From the NCBI GenBank assembly GCA_963732095.1, contig CAVSZA010000014.1, positions 310,001 through 374,000 of the forward strand: 64,000 nt of DNA. The letters are read 5' to 3'. The notes beneath the pieces are model-generated. The model was not told the DNA's origin and ran no database searches. It was given only the letters and a program-made list of their open reading frames with translations. Both the position numbers and the translations under genes were made by a program. This document shows positions 63,960 through 64,000 of this stretch, piece by piece; position 1 is the first letter of the stretch, and the number at the start of each line of letters is the position of its first letter. The DNA comes from AP-15 sp963732095 (lineage in GTDB: Bacteria > Pseudomonadota > Alphaproteobacteria > ATCC43930 > CGMCC-115725).

Positions 63960-64000
63960 GGAGGGGTGGCCGAGCGGTTGAAGGCGCACGCCTGGAAAGT
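63960..64000 (+). tRNA. tRNA-Ser (GGA), 5' part, cut by window end
   Basis: Acceptor stem start GGAGGGG (63960-63966), D-arm GCCGAGCGGTTGAAGGC, and anticodon arm with loop CTGGAAA giving anticodon GGA. The long variable arm and 3' half lie beyond the window. Read by eye against the bacterial tRNA-Ser pattern. Confidence 0.92.

Noticed and set aside
1..64000. CRISPR arrays, insertion sequences, prophage, integrase
   Set aside because: No regular direct repeats with spacers, transposase motifs, or phage genes were seen on either strand.

Overview
The window is a 64 kb GC-rich chromosomal segment of an alphaproteobacterium, most like Rhodospirillales-type or related soil lineages. The evidence is gene order: ruvC-ruvA-ruvB-tolQ-tolR-tolA-tolB-pal-cpoB-tilS-ftsH-glmM in one block, and rpsB-tsf-pyrH-frr-uppS-cdsA-dxr-rseP-bamA-skp-lpxD-fabZ-lpxA-lpxI-lpxB in another, with LpxI rather than LpxH. 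No phage, transposase, integrase or CRISPR array was seen.

Layout. 1-14 kb: accessory oxidative metabolism and small operons: a partial GMC oxidoreductase, an SRAP abasic-site protein translationally coupled to an ATP-dependent DNA ligase, an acyl-CoA thioesterase, a Gly/Tyr/Trp-rich secreted protein, purC, two adjacent Fe(II)/2-oxoglutarate dioxygenases, a receiver-only response regulator, pgk coupled to a CBS-BON protein, a Rieske oxygenase divergent from a DUF2165 membrane protein, two VOC proteins and a PQQ sugar dehydrogenase fused to cytochrome c. 13.9-14.6 kb is the only long stretch without an intact gene. It holds a decayed MetE-like gene, a consensus sigma70-type promoter with no gene behind it, and a short palindrome. 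14.6-30 kb: a tartrate/malate-type dehydrogenase, then thiD, glmM, ftsH, tilS, the tol-pal operon, ruvCAB and a YebC regulator, all on the minus strand. 30-44 kb: accessory metabolism (LLM oxidoreductase, MetX-like hydrolase, a broken GH50-like agarase gene, purM, a TauD-like enzyme with an altered metal motif, aldo/keto reductase, two tandem FMN hydroxyacid oxidases facing two tandem MFS transporters). 44-59 kb: the envelope and translation block (lipid A, BAM, isoprenoid and phospholipid synthesis, ribosome recycling), again all minus strand. 59-64 kb: a D-aminoacylase-like amidohydrolase, rluB-like and rsmD RNA-modification genes, an aldo/keto reductase, and the first 41 nt of a tRNA-Ser(GGA).

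Functionally the two housekeeping blocks cover outer-membrane biogenesis (Tol-Pal, BamA, Skp, RseP, LpxABDI, FabZ, CdsA, Dxr/UppS for undecaprenyl phosphate, GlmM for UDP-GlcNAc), Holliday-junction processing and translation. Many genes overlap by 1-4 nt, which suggests coupled translation. The accessory parts suggest a heterotroph that oxidises hydroxy acids, sugars and aromatic compounds.

The observations most worth checking are a 20-bp tandem duplication that inserts a six-codon mini-ORF between tolA and tolB; a single-base frameshift in bamA, which should be essential; four single-base frameshifts in the GH50-like gene; a His-x-Asn in place of His-x-Asp in a TauD-like enzyme; and the paired duplication of hydroxyacid oxidases and transporters. 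No clearly undescribed multi-gene system was recognised.
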